A stretch of 46,667 bases of DNA from CALACW01 sp963627915 (GCA_963627915.1 CAVGCY010000039.1:1-46667); one strand, 5' to 3'. Shown: positions 7,560-15,528, numbered from the stretch's first letter. The notes: generated by a model not told the origin, from the letters alone. Made by a program: numbers and translations.

Positions 7560-9002
7560 TCATACTACCGAGCTTGAAATAATACCCGGTTTATTTTTTT
7601 TGTTAATCTCGAGCGGGTCAAACGCCGGTAAATGCTTTTCTGTTTTCAATCTCGGCGGAATCGGTCTTGTCATGCAGAAGTACCGCCACTCGTCCGCGAC
7701 ATGGTCTTCAAGCGTTGTATCCAAATCCTCCGGCTTCGTTGCCGAGTACATAAGCGTCGGGATTGTTCTTATGAACGCCTTGCACGTATCAAATACATAC
7801 ATCATTGAATAGCCGTTTTCATCGAACGCCAGCCGGTAGTGGCACTGCATCCAGCCGGGAATCCTCTTATTATCTCCCGGTTCAAAATATATTCCGTACG
7901 TTTCCGCCGTTTCCGCTACGCTTTTGCCCCTCGACGTGTCCCAAATTGACGGGTCCGCTACGCCGAGGATGTGCTTGCCCCTTAAATACGGATGTTCGCT
8001 CTCAATCCGCTTTATATTCGCAAACTGCTCGTCGGGCGGAATCTTTATGCCCTCGTTCGGCGTTTTCGTACAGCCGTAATATTCTAAAATTCTGTATATC
8101 ACGCCGTCGGAATCCACCGCCCACCACGCGCATGAAAACGGTTTGTTATATCCGAAGTCATAGCTTCTGTAAATATTCATGCCTTTAGGCTCGAACGGTT
8201 CTATAACGTGACAGAATCTGTGCGCCTTCTTCAGCTCCTCGGCGGTCATGCCGAGTTCTTCGCACTTCGAGCGCAGGGGATTTATTAAAAAGTCCTCAAA
8301 AAACATACCCTCGAAAACGTCCCATTTACCGTAAAGCCACATATCTTTTAACTTCGGCGGCAGCGCTTCGAGCTGGTTAATATAATCGGGCTGCTTGCAC
8401 ATTAACGCCTTGTTATCTGTTACGAGAGCCTGGATAAATGTATAATCGTCCCCGTTCTCGCCGTCCTCAAATTCTCTGTCGACAAACAGCCGTTTAAAAT
8501 ACGCGTGACTTTGTCCGCCGGGATTGCACGTGTAATATACGCGCTTCGGAAAGTCGTTAACGCCTCGGCAGCATGCCGTTATACCTTTAATCTGATATTC
8601 GCTCAGCTGCGTTGCTTCGTCAAGGAATATGCAGTCCCATTCCGTTCCCTGAAGCCTGTCAAGGTCTGTATCTCTTGAACAGTACATAAATGTTATTGTT
8701 GAACGGTTGAAAAACGTGTAACGCTTCTCCTTGTCGTTATACTTGACGTATTCGGGCATAAGGGCGGAGCTGACGAACATCTCACGCAGGGGACGAATGT
8801 GATTGTTAATAAGCTCCGGGTACGTCCGGCGGATTATAATCAACTTGATTCCGGGATATCTCAAACAAAGCAGAATCGCTTTAATCCTCACGACCCACGA
8901 CTTTCCGCCCCCTCGCGCTCCGCCGTAGCCTATGTGTTTGTGTTCGTGCTCGTTTAAAAACAACGCCTGCTTGTCGTTCGGGGGCGGAATGTTCAGAATC
9001 AT
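7560..9002 (-). CDS. terL: Phage terminase large subunit
   Basis: The packaging motor and nuclease that cuts concatemeric DNA and pumps it through the portal. 480 aa. The ATPase half has Walker A GGARGGGKSW and Walker B DCIFLDEATQ, with a coupling motif YYTCNPGG. The C-terminal RNase-H-like nuclease half has its acidic ligands in SYDFGYNKPF, GVADPSIWD and TTLEDHVADEWRY. All key residues are present. ATG 9002 overlaps the small-subunit stop as ATGA, showing translational coupling. Only 14 bp separate it from the portal gene. Confidence 0.95.
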   Translation of the reverse strand: MILNIPPPNDKQALFLNEHEHKHIGYGGARGGGKSWVVRIKAILLCLRYPGIKLIIIRRTYPELINNHIRPLREMFVSSALMPEYVKYNDKEKRYTFFNRSTITFMYCSRDTDLDRLQGTEWDCIFLDEATQLSEYQIKGITACCRGVNDFPKRVYYTCNPGGQSHAYFKRLFVDREFEDGENGDDYTFIQALVTDNKALMCKQPDYINQLEALPPKLKDMWLYGKWDVFEGMFFEDFLINPLRSKCEELGMTAEELKKAHRFCHVIEPFEPKGMNIYRSYDFGYNKPFSCAWWAVDSDGVIYRILEYYGCTKTPNEGIKIPPDEQFANIKRIESEHPYLRGKHILGVADPSIWDTSRGKSVAETAETYGIYFEPGDNKRIPGWMQCHYRLAFDENGYSMMYVFDTCKAFIRTIPTLMYSATKPEDLDTTLEDHVADEWRYFCMTRPIPPRLKTEKHLPAFDPLEINKKNKPGIISSSVV

Positions 9003-9508
9003 TCTTCCGCGCCCCCTTCGGGTTTAAAAAATACGTATATATCGTCTTTTTTTGCCGATTCCGTCTGCCTGCTTTTTTCAAGCTCCCATTTCTCCTGCTC
9101 AATACGCTGACTCTGCGCCTGCGCGGGAGTCTGAATATCGTTTACGTTCCGGATTATTGCGGTGAGATCCTTAAGAACGCTTACGCAGTCCTTAAGATTT
9201 TTCGTATCGGCTTTGTCCGTTTCGTCATCGGACGGCTGAGCCAGTATCCGGGTTATACGTTCAACCGCAAGATCCGCGGCATACGCAAGCGAAGCAATTT
9301 TTTCGTTTTCGCTCTCTGTACGCTCCTCTACGCCGGCATCCGATAACTGTTTTTTCAATTTCCTTTTCTCCGCCGCCCAACCCTCGTCCCTCGCATGCAA
9401 AAACAACGTTTGTTTCGGAATCGAGAATTTAACGCTTGTTTTCGCAAGCGACGCGTCTTCGTTTTCCATGTACCAAAGACGGGCGGCGTTCCAGTCATAT
9501 TTATTCAC
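8999..9508 (-). CDS. Phage terminase small subunit (helix-turn-helix)
   Basis: Binds the packaging start site and hands DNA to the large subunit. The first 45 residues, WNAARLWYMENEDASLAKT and the following SIPKQTLFLHARDEGW, form the helix-turn-helix typical of small terminases. The C-terminal half is charged and helical, suited to ring assembly. GTG 9508 is chosen because GAGGTGAAAGA precedes it with correct spacing; a TTG at 9523 lies inside that site. It overlaps terL by 4 bp. Identity rests on the fold and position, since small subunits diverge quickly. Confidence 0.8.
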   Translation of the reverse strand: MNKYDWNAARLWYMENEDASLAKTSVKFSIPKQTLFLHARDEGWAAEKRKLKKQLSDAGVEERTESENEKIASLAYAADLAVERITRILAQPSDDETDKADTKNLKDCVSVLKDLTAIIRNVNDIQTPAQAQSQRIEQEKWELEKSRQTESAKKDDIYVFFKPEGGAEE

Positions 9509-9632
9509 TCTTTCACCTCTCAAAATTTTATAAATGCATTATACTCGTTTCGCCGCCGAACAGGTAATCCCCCCCCGTCCGTTTTTTACAGTTTCTCACA
9601 GACTCCGTCTGCCGCGCATACGCCAAATATAT

Positions 9633-9869
9633 TTACGCCGCCATATCATACTGTTCCCCGAGAGATTTTGCATGCGGACAACGCATATAGTCATACGTAC
9701 AGCAGTAATTTTTAAGCCAGAATTTTATCTCTCCCGAATTTTGAAACATAACGGCAAACGTCTGTTTGTCGTAATACCCCTCACAGACTATCGACTGTAC
9801 GGATCTCGTTTTTCTGTAGAACGGACAAATTATGTTCTCCGAAAAAAGCTGTTTTACATTATCGCTCAT
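9633..9869 (-). CDS. Small phage-associated protein, Cys-containing
   Basis: A 78-aa protein beginning MSDNVKQLFSENIICPFY with several cysteines (positions near 15, 29, 55, 56 and 64) and ending in RCPHAKSLGEQYDMAA. Spaced Cys/His suggest a small metal-binding domain. Proteins of this look sit just before terminase genes in Clostridia prophages, but I know no function. AAGGGGAATG 5 nt before ATG 9869 is a good ribosome site. It follows the small HTH gene by 20 bp and probably shares its transcript. Confidence 0.65.
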   Translation of the reverse strand: MSDNVKQLFSENIICPFYRKTRSVQSIVCEGYYDKQTFAVMFQNSGEIKFWLKNYCCTYDYMRCPHAKSLGEQYDMAA

Positions 9870-9889
9870 TTTTTCATTCCCCTTTCATA

Positions 9890-10093
9890 TCAGCCGTTTT
9901 TCTCGGCAAGAAGTTCGTTTATTTTCGACAGCCGTTCTCCGCACGGACGGCGTTTTCCGCTTTCGTAAAGGTAAACGGAATACCTTGAACAACCTATCAT
10001 TTCCGCAAAATCGGCAACGCTCTTGTCCATTCCCGTACGCAAATCGATTATCTGTTTTCTCGAAATAATTTTCTCCCCGTTTTTTAATCTCAT
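9890..10093 (-). CDS. Small XRE-type helix-turn-helix regulator
   Basis: A 67-aa single-domain DNA-binding protein: the helix-turn-helix is DLRTGMDKSVADFAEMIG followed by CSRYSVYLYESGKRRP. AAAGGAG lies 6 nt before ATG 10093. It is divergent from the CI-like repressor at 10320, with the shared control region between them, so it occupies the place of a Cro-like or early-gene regulator in the prophage switch. A second frame overlapping it (start 10109) has no ribosome site and is not coding. Confidence 0.8.
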   Translation of the reverse strand: MRLKNGEKIISRKQIIDLRTGMDKSVADFAEMIGCSRYSVYLYESGKRRPCGERLSKINELLAEKNG

Positions 10094-10123
10094 TCTTTTC
10101 TCCTTTCAAAAATAAAATATAGC

Positions 10124-10138
10124 CATTTTGGCTAATTT
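10124..10138 (+). promoter_or_regulatory. Candidate repressor operator, copy A
   Basis: CATTTTGGCTAATTT, an exact 15-bp match to 10285-10299. It lies 31 bp upstream of the small HTH gene start and next to a TATATT-like -10 on the minus strand, so binding here would block early transcription. Together with the preceding bases it forms AGCCA-TTT-TGGCT, a short dyad. Confidence 0.5.
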
Positions 10139-10280
10139 TTAATTAAAAAAATAAGCATATACTATTATTGAATTTTCAAAAAGACTCTGATTTTGATTTT
10201 CGCCTCCCATAGAACATTTGTTTGTCTGATTGCATGATACTGCTTTTTTGCCGTTTTGTCAATATGTTTTTCAGAACATG

Positions 10281-10309
10281 TTGACATTTTGGCTAATTTA
10301 TGATATCAT
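10281..10309 (+). promoter_or_regulatory. Promoter of the CI-like repressor with operator copy B in its spacer
   Basis: TTGACA (10281-10286), a 17-bp spacer and TATCAT (10304-10309). The spacer contains CATTTTGGCTAATTT (10285-10299), identical to operator copy A, so the repressor probably shuts off its own promoter. The expected start site is near 10315-10317, only a few bases before the first usable ATG. Confidence 0.65.
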
Positions 10310-10319
10310 GGCATCGGTG

Positions 10320-10946
10320 ATGAGTATGACTACGAATGAAAAGATAAAATATCTTCGCAAACGCAAATCAATGTCTCAGCAGCAGCTTGCCGAGGCAGTA
10401 GGATTCCGCACCGCGTCCGCCGTAAATAAGATTGAAGCCGGCATACGCGGAATCAGCGGAGCTAAGCTGACAGCGTTCGCAGACGCATTGGACACCACCC
10501 CCTCATATTTATTATCCGATATTTCGGATGATTCCGTAAATCCCCCCTCCGATTCCGGCAGAGAAATACGCAAGGTTCCGCTGATAGGCACCATTGCCTG
10601 CGGTCTTCCCGTTCTCGCGCAGGAAAACACGGAGGATATGCTCACTCTTCCGCCGCATGTAAACGCTGATTTTGCGCTCAAATGCCGCGGAGACAGTATG
10701 ATTAACGCACATCTTTTTGACGGCGATATCGTATATATACGCCGTCAGCCCGACGTTGAAAACGGAGACATCGCCGCCGTTCTTATCGGCGACGAGGCTA
10801 CGTTAAAGCGTGTACGGAAATACCCGTCAAAACTCGTTCTTTCACCTGAAAACCCCATGTACGATGAGCTTGTATATGAAGATTCCCGGCTTGACGATAT
10901 ACATATACTCGGAAAAGCCGTCGCATTTTTCGGCTATATAAGATAA
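10320..10946 (+). CDS. CI/LexA-like prophage repressor (XRE HTH plus S24 autopeptidase)
   Basis: An N-terminal helix-turn-helix (QQQLAEAVGFRTASAVNKIE) is followed by a self-cleaving S24 domain. The scissile pair is probably C94-G95 in IACGLPVLA (Cys-Gly as in P22 C2 rather than Ala-Gly). The catalytic residues are S126 in RGDSMINA and K163 in ATLKRV. DNA damage and activated RecA would make it cut itself and induce the phage. Start ATG 10320 or ATG 10326: no Shine-Dalgarno precedes either, and the promoter places the RNA 5' end 3-10 nt away, so translation would be leaderless or nearly so. It overlaps the convergent DUF6514 gene by 13 bp. Confidence 0.92.
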   Translation: MSMTTNEKIKYLRKRKSMSQQQLAEAVGFRTASAVNKIEAGIRGISGAKLTAFADALDTTPSYLLSDISDDSVNPPSDSGREIRKVPLIGTIACGLPVLAQENTEDMLTLPPHVNADFALKCRGDSMINAHLFDGDIVYIRRQPDVENGDIAAVLIGDEATLKRVRKYPSKLVLSPENPMYDELVYEDSRLDDIHILGKAVAFFGYIR

Positions 10947-11179
10947 AAATCTCCGTTCTGCCGCGCTAAAAAATCCTCAATGACATAATCAATATGAACT
11001 TCGTCCACATCGCAGCTTTCTATCATATCCGCAAGCTCCCGCACAGCCTGACGGTCTACGGACAAGTCCGATATACGTCTGTTCTTGTACTCTATACCGT
11101 ATGTTGTGTAAACGGTACCCTCTATATCCGTTTCGGCGGATATCACCCTGCATTTTTCGATCGGTTTTTTTACTGACAT
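10934..11179 (-). CDS. DUF6514 family protein
   Basis: An 81-aa protein with the core TTYGIEYKNRRISDLSVDR and a C-terminal HIDYVIEDFLARQ, which I recognise as the DUF6514 pattern common in Clostridia. No function is known to me. ATG 11179 follows an AAGGAGGTATAAAA ribosome site, better than the upstream start at 11221. It is chromosomal rather than phage in character and so marks the right edge of the prophage remnant. Confidence 0.75.
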   Translation of the reverse strand: MSVKKPIEKCRVISAETDIEGTVYTTYGIEYKNRRISDLSVDRQAVRELADMIESCDVDEVHIDYVIEDFLARQNGDFYLI

Positions 11180-11559
11180 TTTTATACCTCCTTGATTTGT
11201 CGTGAGTACTATTCTACACATTAACTACGGTTTATCAATCAGCATTTCTGACGATATCGAACAGTGGATTTTTTAGCATTTAACGTTATTTATACTAAAA
11301 ATTATTGAATTTAGTCATGCATTCTATAATTTTTAACTTAATGAAGTTAAAAATTACTTCCTGTTTTTATACATAACGCAGCCGTAATTTTTTATCATGC
11401 TTAATTTTCGACAGCATAAAAATGAAAATCCTTGTTTGTTTTTTTAATATATTAATCGTTGTATTTTATTAAGCAGTTTTTAATAATTCATTTCCGATAT
11501 ATTAACAATATATTCTTTTCTGAATTTTTTTCGACTTTTTTATGCGGAGGTTTTCTCTT
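11180..11559. other. AT-rich intergenic region with a 9-bp hairpin
   Basis: About 380 bp without a credible gene between the divergent DUF6514 and lipase genes. It is strongly AT-rich. A perfect inverted repeat TTTTAACTT-AATG-AAGTTAAAA lies at 11331-11352 and could be an operator or a small RNA hairpin. No convincing -35/-10 pair was found for the lipase gene, although many TATA-like words exist. The lipase ribosome site GCGGAGG is at its right end. Confidence 0.5.
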
Positions 11560-12987
11560 ATGAACGAAAAAAACGATAATTTCGACAATTACTCATACGA
11601 TATTCCCGTTTCGAGGAACAAACGCGAATCGTCTGTCGAATTTAATAAAACCGTCGACGACCCGATGGAAAAACGAAACGGCAGAAAAATCGCCGTTTCG
11701 ATAATATGCACGCTTACCGCAATTGCAATGATTGCCGTAATTATTGCCGTTCCCGTAAAGTACGGCGGTTACAAAAATCTGTGGTATGAGATAAACGGCG
11801 GTAAAATAAATTATCCCTACGTTTTCGTTCACGGTCTCGGCGGACAGGGCGAGGACGGCGGGCTTGACAGCGTTTCCGATTATTGGGGTTCATCCTCCGG
11901 AAGCATTACCGAATATCTTAAAACCGAGGGCTTCGACGCATGCGCGCCGAGCGTCGGTCCGATTTCAAGCACATGGGACAGAGCGTGCGAATTATATGCC
12001 CAGCTTACCGGAACCACCGTAGATTACGGCGAATACCACTCCGAATTGCACAATCACGAGCGTTTCGGCAGACAGTACACAACCGCGCTCGTACCTCAAT
12101 GGGGCGAAAAGATAAACGGCGGTCAGAGAGTAAAAATAAATCTTATCGGTCACAGTTACGGGGGAGAAACGGCGCGGCTGCTTGCATCTCTGCTTGAATA
12201 CGGCGATGAAAACGAGCAAAACGCAAGCGGAAATGAAACATCTCCCCTTTTTACGGGCGGAAAAGGCTCTTATGTATTCAGCGTTACAACGCTTTGCTCT
12301 CCGCACAACGGAACGTCGCTCACATGTCTTATAAATTCCGTCGGTAAGCTTATAGGCGTCGATTCGACAACGGATCTGCTGACAACGGTCTGTTTTGCCG
12401 CAGCCGGCGTCACATCACCGGCATCCGGAATTTACGATTTTATGCTTGATCAATTCGGAATCGGAAAAATCAACGGCGGAATAAGCGAAATTAAAAATGC
12501 CGTCAGAGCCGTTACGGAATCGGACAACGACCATGCGGGCTATGATTTATCGCCCGACGGAGCAAGCGAATTAAATTCAAAAATAAAAACGGCAGAGAAT
12601 GTTTATTATTTCTCATATTCATACTGTTCGACAAAGGAAGCATCCGTTTTAAACGGACAAACAGCCGATTTAAGCATTTCACTCCCCGTTCTTATCGGTT
12701 TTTCCGACGCAATGGGTATGTACACGGGCGTTACGGACGGCGGCATAAATGTCGATTCCTCATGGCAGTCAAACGACGGACTCGTAAACGTCGTATCGGC
12801 AAAATACCCGTTCGACGAGGAACACGAGGAATACATACCCGACAACACGAAGATAAAAAAAGGCGTATGGTACGTCATGCCGACAAAATCGGGACACCAC
12901 GGCACGGTCATAGGCATGGACGGCAATACGTCCGAGGTACGTCAATTCTATTCGGATTTAACTTCAATGATTGAAAATTTACGCTGA
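11560..12987 (+). CDS. Membrane-anchored family I.5-type lipase
   Basis: A 475-aa triacylglycerol lipase-like alpha/beta hydrolase. After a charged N-terminus there is one membrane segment (about residues 46-66, AVSIICTLTAIAMIAVIIAV), so the catalytic domain sits outside the cell. YPYVFVHGLGG forms the oxyanion loop. The nucleophile is S199 in GHSYGGETARLL. A C-terminal Asp and HHGTVIGMD supply the rest of the triad. VDYGEYHSELHNHERFGRQY matches the zinc-site region of Geobacillus/Staphylococcus lipases. GCGGAGG lies 9 nt before ATG 11560. Its terminator overlaps the ribosome site of the next small gene. Substrate preference is not readable. Confidence 0.9.
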   Translation: MNEKNDNFDNYSYDIPVSRNKRESSVEFNKTVDDPMEKRNGRKIAVSIICTLTAIAMIAVIIAVPVKYGGYKNLWYEINGGKINYPYVFVHGLGGQGEDGGLDSVSDYWGSSSGSITEYLKTEGFDACAPSVGPISSTWDRACELYAQLTGTTVDYGEYHSELHNHERFGRQYTTALVPQWGEKINGGQRVKINLIGHSYGGETARLLASLLEYGDENEQNASGNETSPLFTGGKGSYVFSVTTLCSPHNGTSLTCLINSVGKLIGVDSTTDLLTTVCFAAAGVTSPASGIYDFMLDQFGIGKINGGISEIKNAVRAVTESDNDHAGYDLSPDGASELNSKIKTAENVYYFSYSYCSTKEASVLNGQTADLSISLPVLIGFSDAMGMYTGVTDGGINVDSSWQSNDGLVNVVSAKYPFDEEHEEYIPDNTKIKKGVWYVMPTKSGHHGTVIGMDGNTSEVRQFYSDLTSMIENLR

Positions 12988-12996
12988 CGAGAATAA

Positions 12997-13045
12997 AACT
13001 CCCCGCTCTGCTAAAAATAACAAAAAAAGAGCGAGGAGTTTTTTT
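12997..13045 (+). terminator. Lipase terminator that contains the next gene's ribosome site
   Basis: AACTCCCCGCTCT (12997-13009) pairs with AGAGCGAGGAGTT (13028-13040), 12 of 13 pairs, followed by TTTTTTT. The 3' arm carries GAGGAG (13033-13038), which is 8 nt before ATG 13047. When the hairpin forms, transcription should stop and the ribosome site is hidden. Confidence 0.8.
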
Positions 13046-13046
13046 C

Positions 13047-13166
13047 ATGGCTAAAAACAAAGACAATCAGAAGAAAAAATCAAAGAAGGACAAGTCAAAG
13101 CAGGACTTAAACACACAGAACGATAACAACACGCAAAACAAAGCTGAAAACGGCGCGGAAAATTAA
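13047..13166 (+). CDS. 39-aa lysine- and asparagine-rich small protein
   Basis: MAKNKDNQKKKSKKDKSKQ followed by a Gln/Asn-rich tail ending in AENGAEN. No hydrophobic segment; highly charged and probably disordered. GAGGAG lies at ideal distance from ATG 13047, but inside the 3' arm of the lipase terminator. A terminator for this frame follows at 13186. Too short for homology judgement by eye. The good ribosome site, codon-clean frame and own terminator support a real gene. It may bind nucleic acid or another acidic partner, which is only a guess from composition. Confidence 0.6.
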   Translation: MAKNKDNQKKKSKKDKSKQDLNTQNDNNTQNKAENGAEN

Positions 13167-13185
13167 TTAAAAAAACAACAACAGG

Positions 13186-13227
13186 AAAAACCGGGACTTG
13201 ACTTAAAATCGAGTCTCGGTTTTTTTC
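13186..13227. terminator. Bidirectional terminator between the small ORF and the GH51 gene
   Basis: AAAAACCGGGACT (13186-13198) with AGTCTCGGTTTTT (13212-13224), one G-T pair, with T-runs on both strands. It ends both converging genes. Confidence 0.8.
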
Positions 13228-13248
13228 GGCTTATTATCTAAAAATCAA

Positions 13249-14763
13249 TTATTCATACGGGACGAATCTTAATACATTCCAGCTTAAAGGCTTTAATTTA
13301 ACGTGCGTTCTGCCGGAATCGGTTTTCTCCGTTTCAACATATGACGCAACGACGTTCATGGGATTTAACTCTGTATTTACGGCGTGCAAATCGGAATGTA
13401 CAAGCTCGATATGTTCGCCGAGCCTCATTTTTTCAAACGAACGCATATCGATATTTAATATACAATCGTCGTTCATATCTCTGTTAATACAAAATACGGT
13501 AACACTGTTATCGTCGTTCAGTACGCATGCGGAATCGATATAATCAACGCCGTCAAACTCTGCGCAGTCATATTTTCCGCATTTTATGACAGGCTTTACC
13601 GAAACTCCCCTGCCGTAAAGCGACGCGTGCATAAGCGGATAATAAATTGTCTGCGCCCAGCATCCTCCGCCCGTTCTTGTCATAATCGGAGCAATAACGT
13701 TTACAAGCTGAGCCATGCAGGCAATTTTTACTCTGTCACAGTTACGCAGAAACGTTATCAGCATTGCGCCGACAAGCAAAGCGTCCTCAAAATTATAAAT
13801 ATCCTCAAGAAGCGGAAGAGCACGTCCCCATTTATCTCTTTTTTGAATTTCCTTATCCTGTTCGGAGGAATGATACCAGACGTTCCATTCGTCGAATGAC
13901 AAATTAATCCGTTTTTTTGAATGAAGTTTTCCCTTAACGCTGTCACATACGGAAACTACCGTTTTTATAAAATCCTCAAGCTCAACGCTTTTTGCAAGAA
14001 AACTCATTGTATCGCCGTTTCGGTTATCATAATATCTGTGAAGCGAAATATAGTCGACGTTTTCGTAACACTGCGAAAGAACCTCATATTCCCAATCTCC
14101 GAACGTTTTCATATAATATCCCGAAGAACCGCAGACGACAAGCTCTATCGACGGGTCGACCCATTTCATCAGCTTTGCGCTCTCAGCCGCCGTTCTGCCG
14201 TATTCATATGCGGTTTTATGCCCGATCTGCCACGAGCCGTCCATCTCGTTGCCGAGACACCACAGCTTAATGCCGAGAGGCTCTTTTTTTCCGTTCCTTA
14301 TTCTCATATCCGAATATTTTGTACCCGACGGATGATTTGCATATTCAACGATATCGCGGGCGTTTTCCGCACCTCTCGTGCCGAGATTTACGGCGTACAT
14401 AACCTCGGTATCCGCCTTTTTTGCCCAGTCGCAGAACTCGTGCAGACCGAATTCGTTTGTTTCCGTCGTAAACCACGCAAGATCGAGTCTTTTCGGTCTG
14501 TTCTTAACAGGACCGACGGAATCCTCCCAGTTAAAGCCCGATACGAAATTTCCGCCGGGATAACGCACAACGGGAACTCCGAGCTTTTTAACAAGATTTA
14601 AAACGTCGGTTCTGAAGCCCTGCCCGTCCGCAGAAGGATGCGACGGTTCGTATATTCCGCCGTAAACGGCTCTGCCGAGATGCTCGATAAACGAGCCGTA
14701 AATCCTCGGGTCGATTCTCGATATTTCATAATCGCGGTCAAGTATCAAATCTGCGTTTTTCAC
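13249..14763 (-). CDS. Alpha-L-arabinofuranosidase, GH51
   Basis: A 504-aa retaining glycoside hydrolase that removes terminal arabinofuranose from arabinoxylan, arabinan or their oligosaccharides. It begins with RDYEISRIDPRIYGSFIEHL. VVRYPGGNFVSGFNWEDSVG is the substrate-binding loop. E173 in LGNEMDGSW is the acid/base. E292 in SFDEWNVWY is the nucleophile. No signal peptide, so it acts in the cytoplasm on imported oligosaccharides. GTG 14763 is preferred over GTG 14772, because the latter overlaps the AGAGGTG ribosome site, which is 6 nt from GTG 14763. It stands alone, with its own promoter, and no arabinose genes are adjacent. Confidence 0.95.
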   Translation of the reverse strand: MKNADLILDRDYEISRIDPRIYGSFIEHLGRAVYGGIYEPSHPSADGQGFRTDVLNLVKKLGVPVVRYPGGNFVSGFNWEDSVGPVKNRPKRLDLAWFTTETNEFGLHEFCDWAKKADTEVMYAVNLGTRGAENARDIVEYANHPSGTKYSDMRIRNGKKEPLGIKLWCLGNEMDGSWQIGHKTAYEYGRTAAESAKLMKWVDPSIELVVCGSSGYYMKTFGDWEYEVLSQCYENVDYISLHRYYDNRNGDTMSFLAKSVELEDFIKTVVSVCDSVKGKLHSKKRINLSFDEWNVWYHSSEQDKEIQKRDKWGRALPLLEDIYNFEDALLVGAMLITFLRNCDRVKIACMAQLVNVIAPIMTRTGGGCWAQTIYYPLMHASLYGRGVSVKPVIKCGKYDCAEFDGVDYIDSACVLNDDNSVTVFCINRDMNDDCILNIDMRSFEKMRLGEHIELVHSDLHAVNTELNPMNVVASYVETEKTDSGRTHVKLKPLSWNVLRFVPYE

Positions 14764-14792
14764 AGCGTCCACCTCTCAGAATGTTTGATTTT

Positions 14793-14821
14793 ATATTATC
14801 ATCTCATCAAATGATAGTCAA
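14793..14821 (-). promoter_or_regulatory. Promoter of the GH51 gene
   Basis: On the minus strand TTGACT (14821-14816), a 17-bp spacer and TAATAT (14798-14793), about 30 bp before the start codon. Confidence 0.6.
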
Positions 14822-14865
14822 ATATTTTTTTCGTGAATATGATGAATTACGGGAGGTGTATAGAA

Positions 14866-15420
14866 ATGTGCAATAATTGTCCTATGAACGAAGTTACGTC
14901 CGCATACATCGGCGCATACTGCGATATTTGCCGTAATATGGAAAATAATATGACTGAAATCACACTGACGGACAGCATTTCGCAGAATTTTATAAATCAG
15001 ATGATACCGCACCATCAGGGCGGGCTTCAAATGTGCGAAAATATTTTAAAATATTCCGACTGTCAGTCTGTAAGATGTCTTGCGGGAATTATGATAACCG
15101 AGCAGAAACAGGGAATCGCCGATATGCAAAAAATATACGATTCAAGCGCAAATTTCGTAAATACAGACGCCGACAACGAATACTGTCAGCTTTGTTTTAA
15201 TGAAATAAGTCAGAATATGTTTTACTGCATGAGAAATGCCAAAACCGTCGACAGCGTAAACGCAGATTTTCTCTATGAGATGATTCAGCATCACGCCGGA
15301 GCGGTCAGAATGTCTATGAACGTTATGAGATATCCCATTGCTCCCGCGCTTCGCTCGATTTGCTGTAATATAATAAGAACGCAGAACAGACAGATTGAAA
15401 AAATGCGGAGTATGCTATAA
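14866..15420 (+). CDS. DUF305 domain protein, Cys-rich, two-repeat
   Basis: A 184-aa protein with two copies of the DUF305 helix: FINQMIPHHQGGLQMCENIL in the first half and FLYEMIQHHAGAVRMSMNVM in the second. Each has the HH pair of this ferritin-like family. It also carries many cysteines (CNNCP at the start, CDIC, CQLC near the middle, CC near the end), suggesting metal binding. No signal peptide, unlike many DUF305 proteins, which are exported. ATG 14866 follows GGGAGGTG at 7 nt. The function of the family is not established; a link to metal homeostasis is often suggested. It is followed by the terminator of the opposing operon. Confidence 0.85.
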   Translation: MCNNCPMNEVTSAYIGAYCDICRNMENNMTEITLTDSISQNFINQMIPHHQGGLQMCENILKYSDCQSVRCLAGIMITEQKQGIADMQKIYDSSANFVNTDADNEYCQLCFNEISQNMFYCMRNAKTVDSVNADFLYEMIQHHAGAVRMSMNVMRYPIAPALRSICCNIIRTQNRQIEKMRSML

Positions 15421-15472
15421 ATCAGGTTTAAATATATGTTCGTATAATAAGAAATTTTCTTGTAATCGGGCA

Positions 15473-15504
15473 GAAAAACGGCGGACTGCAAACAGTCCGC
15501 CGAA
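15473..15504 (-). terminator. Terminator of the lysine ABC transporter operon
   Basis: On the minus strand CGGCGGACTG (15502-15493) pairs with CAGTCCGCCG (15488-15479) followed by TTTTT. It lies 25 bp after the ATPase gene stop. Confidence 0.85.
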
Positions 15505-15528
15505 GCTGTATATTAAGTTTGAAACTTT

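Noticed and set aside
9534..9968. 144-codon plus-strand frame across the small phage genes
   Set aside because: Opposes two better-supported minus-strand genes with ribosome sites; composition is Arg/Phe-rich as in other shadow frames.
5600..11300. Attachment-site direct repeats at the prophage borders
   Set aside because: No convincing direct repeat or tRNA gene was found near either border by eye; an exact-repeat search would be needed.
13921..14601. Open frame of 226 codons opposite the GH51 gene
   Set aside because: Complement of a well-supported enzyme gene; composition and lack of start signals show a shadow frame.
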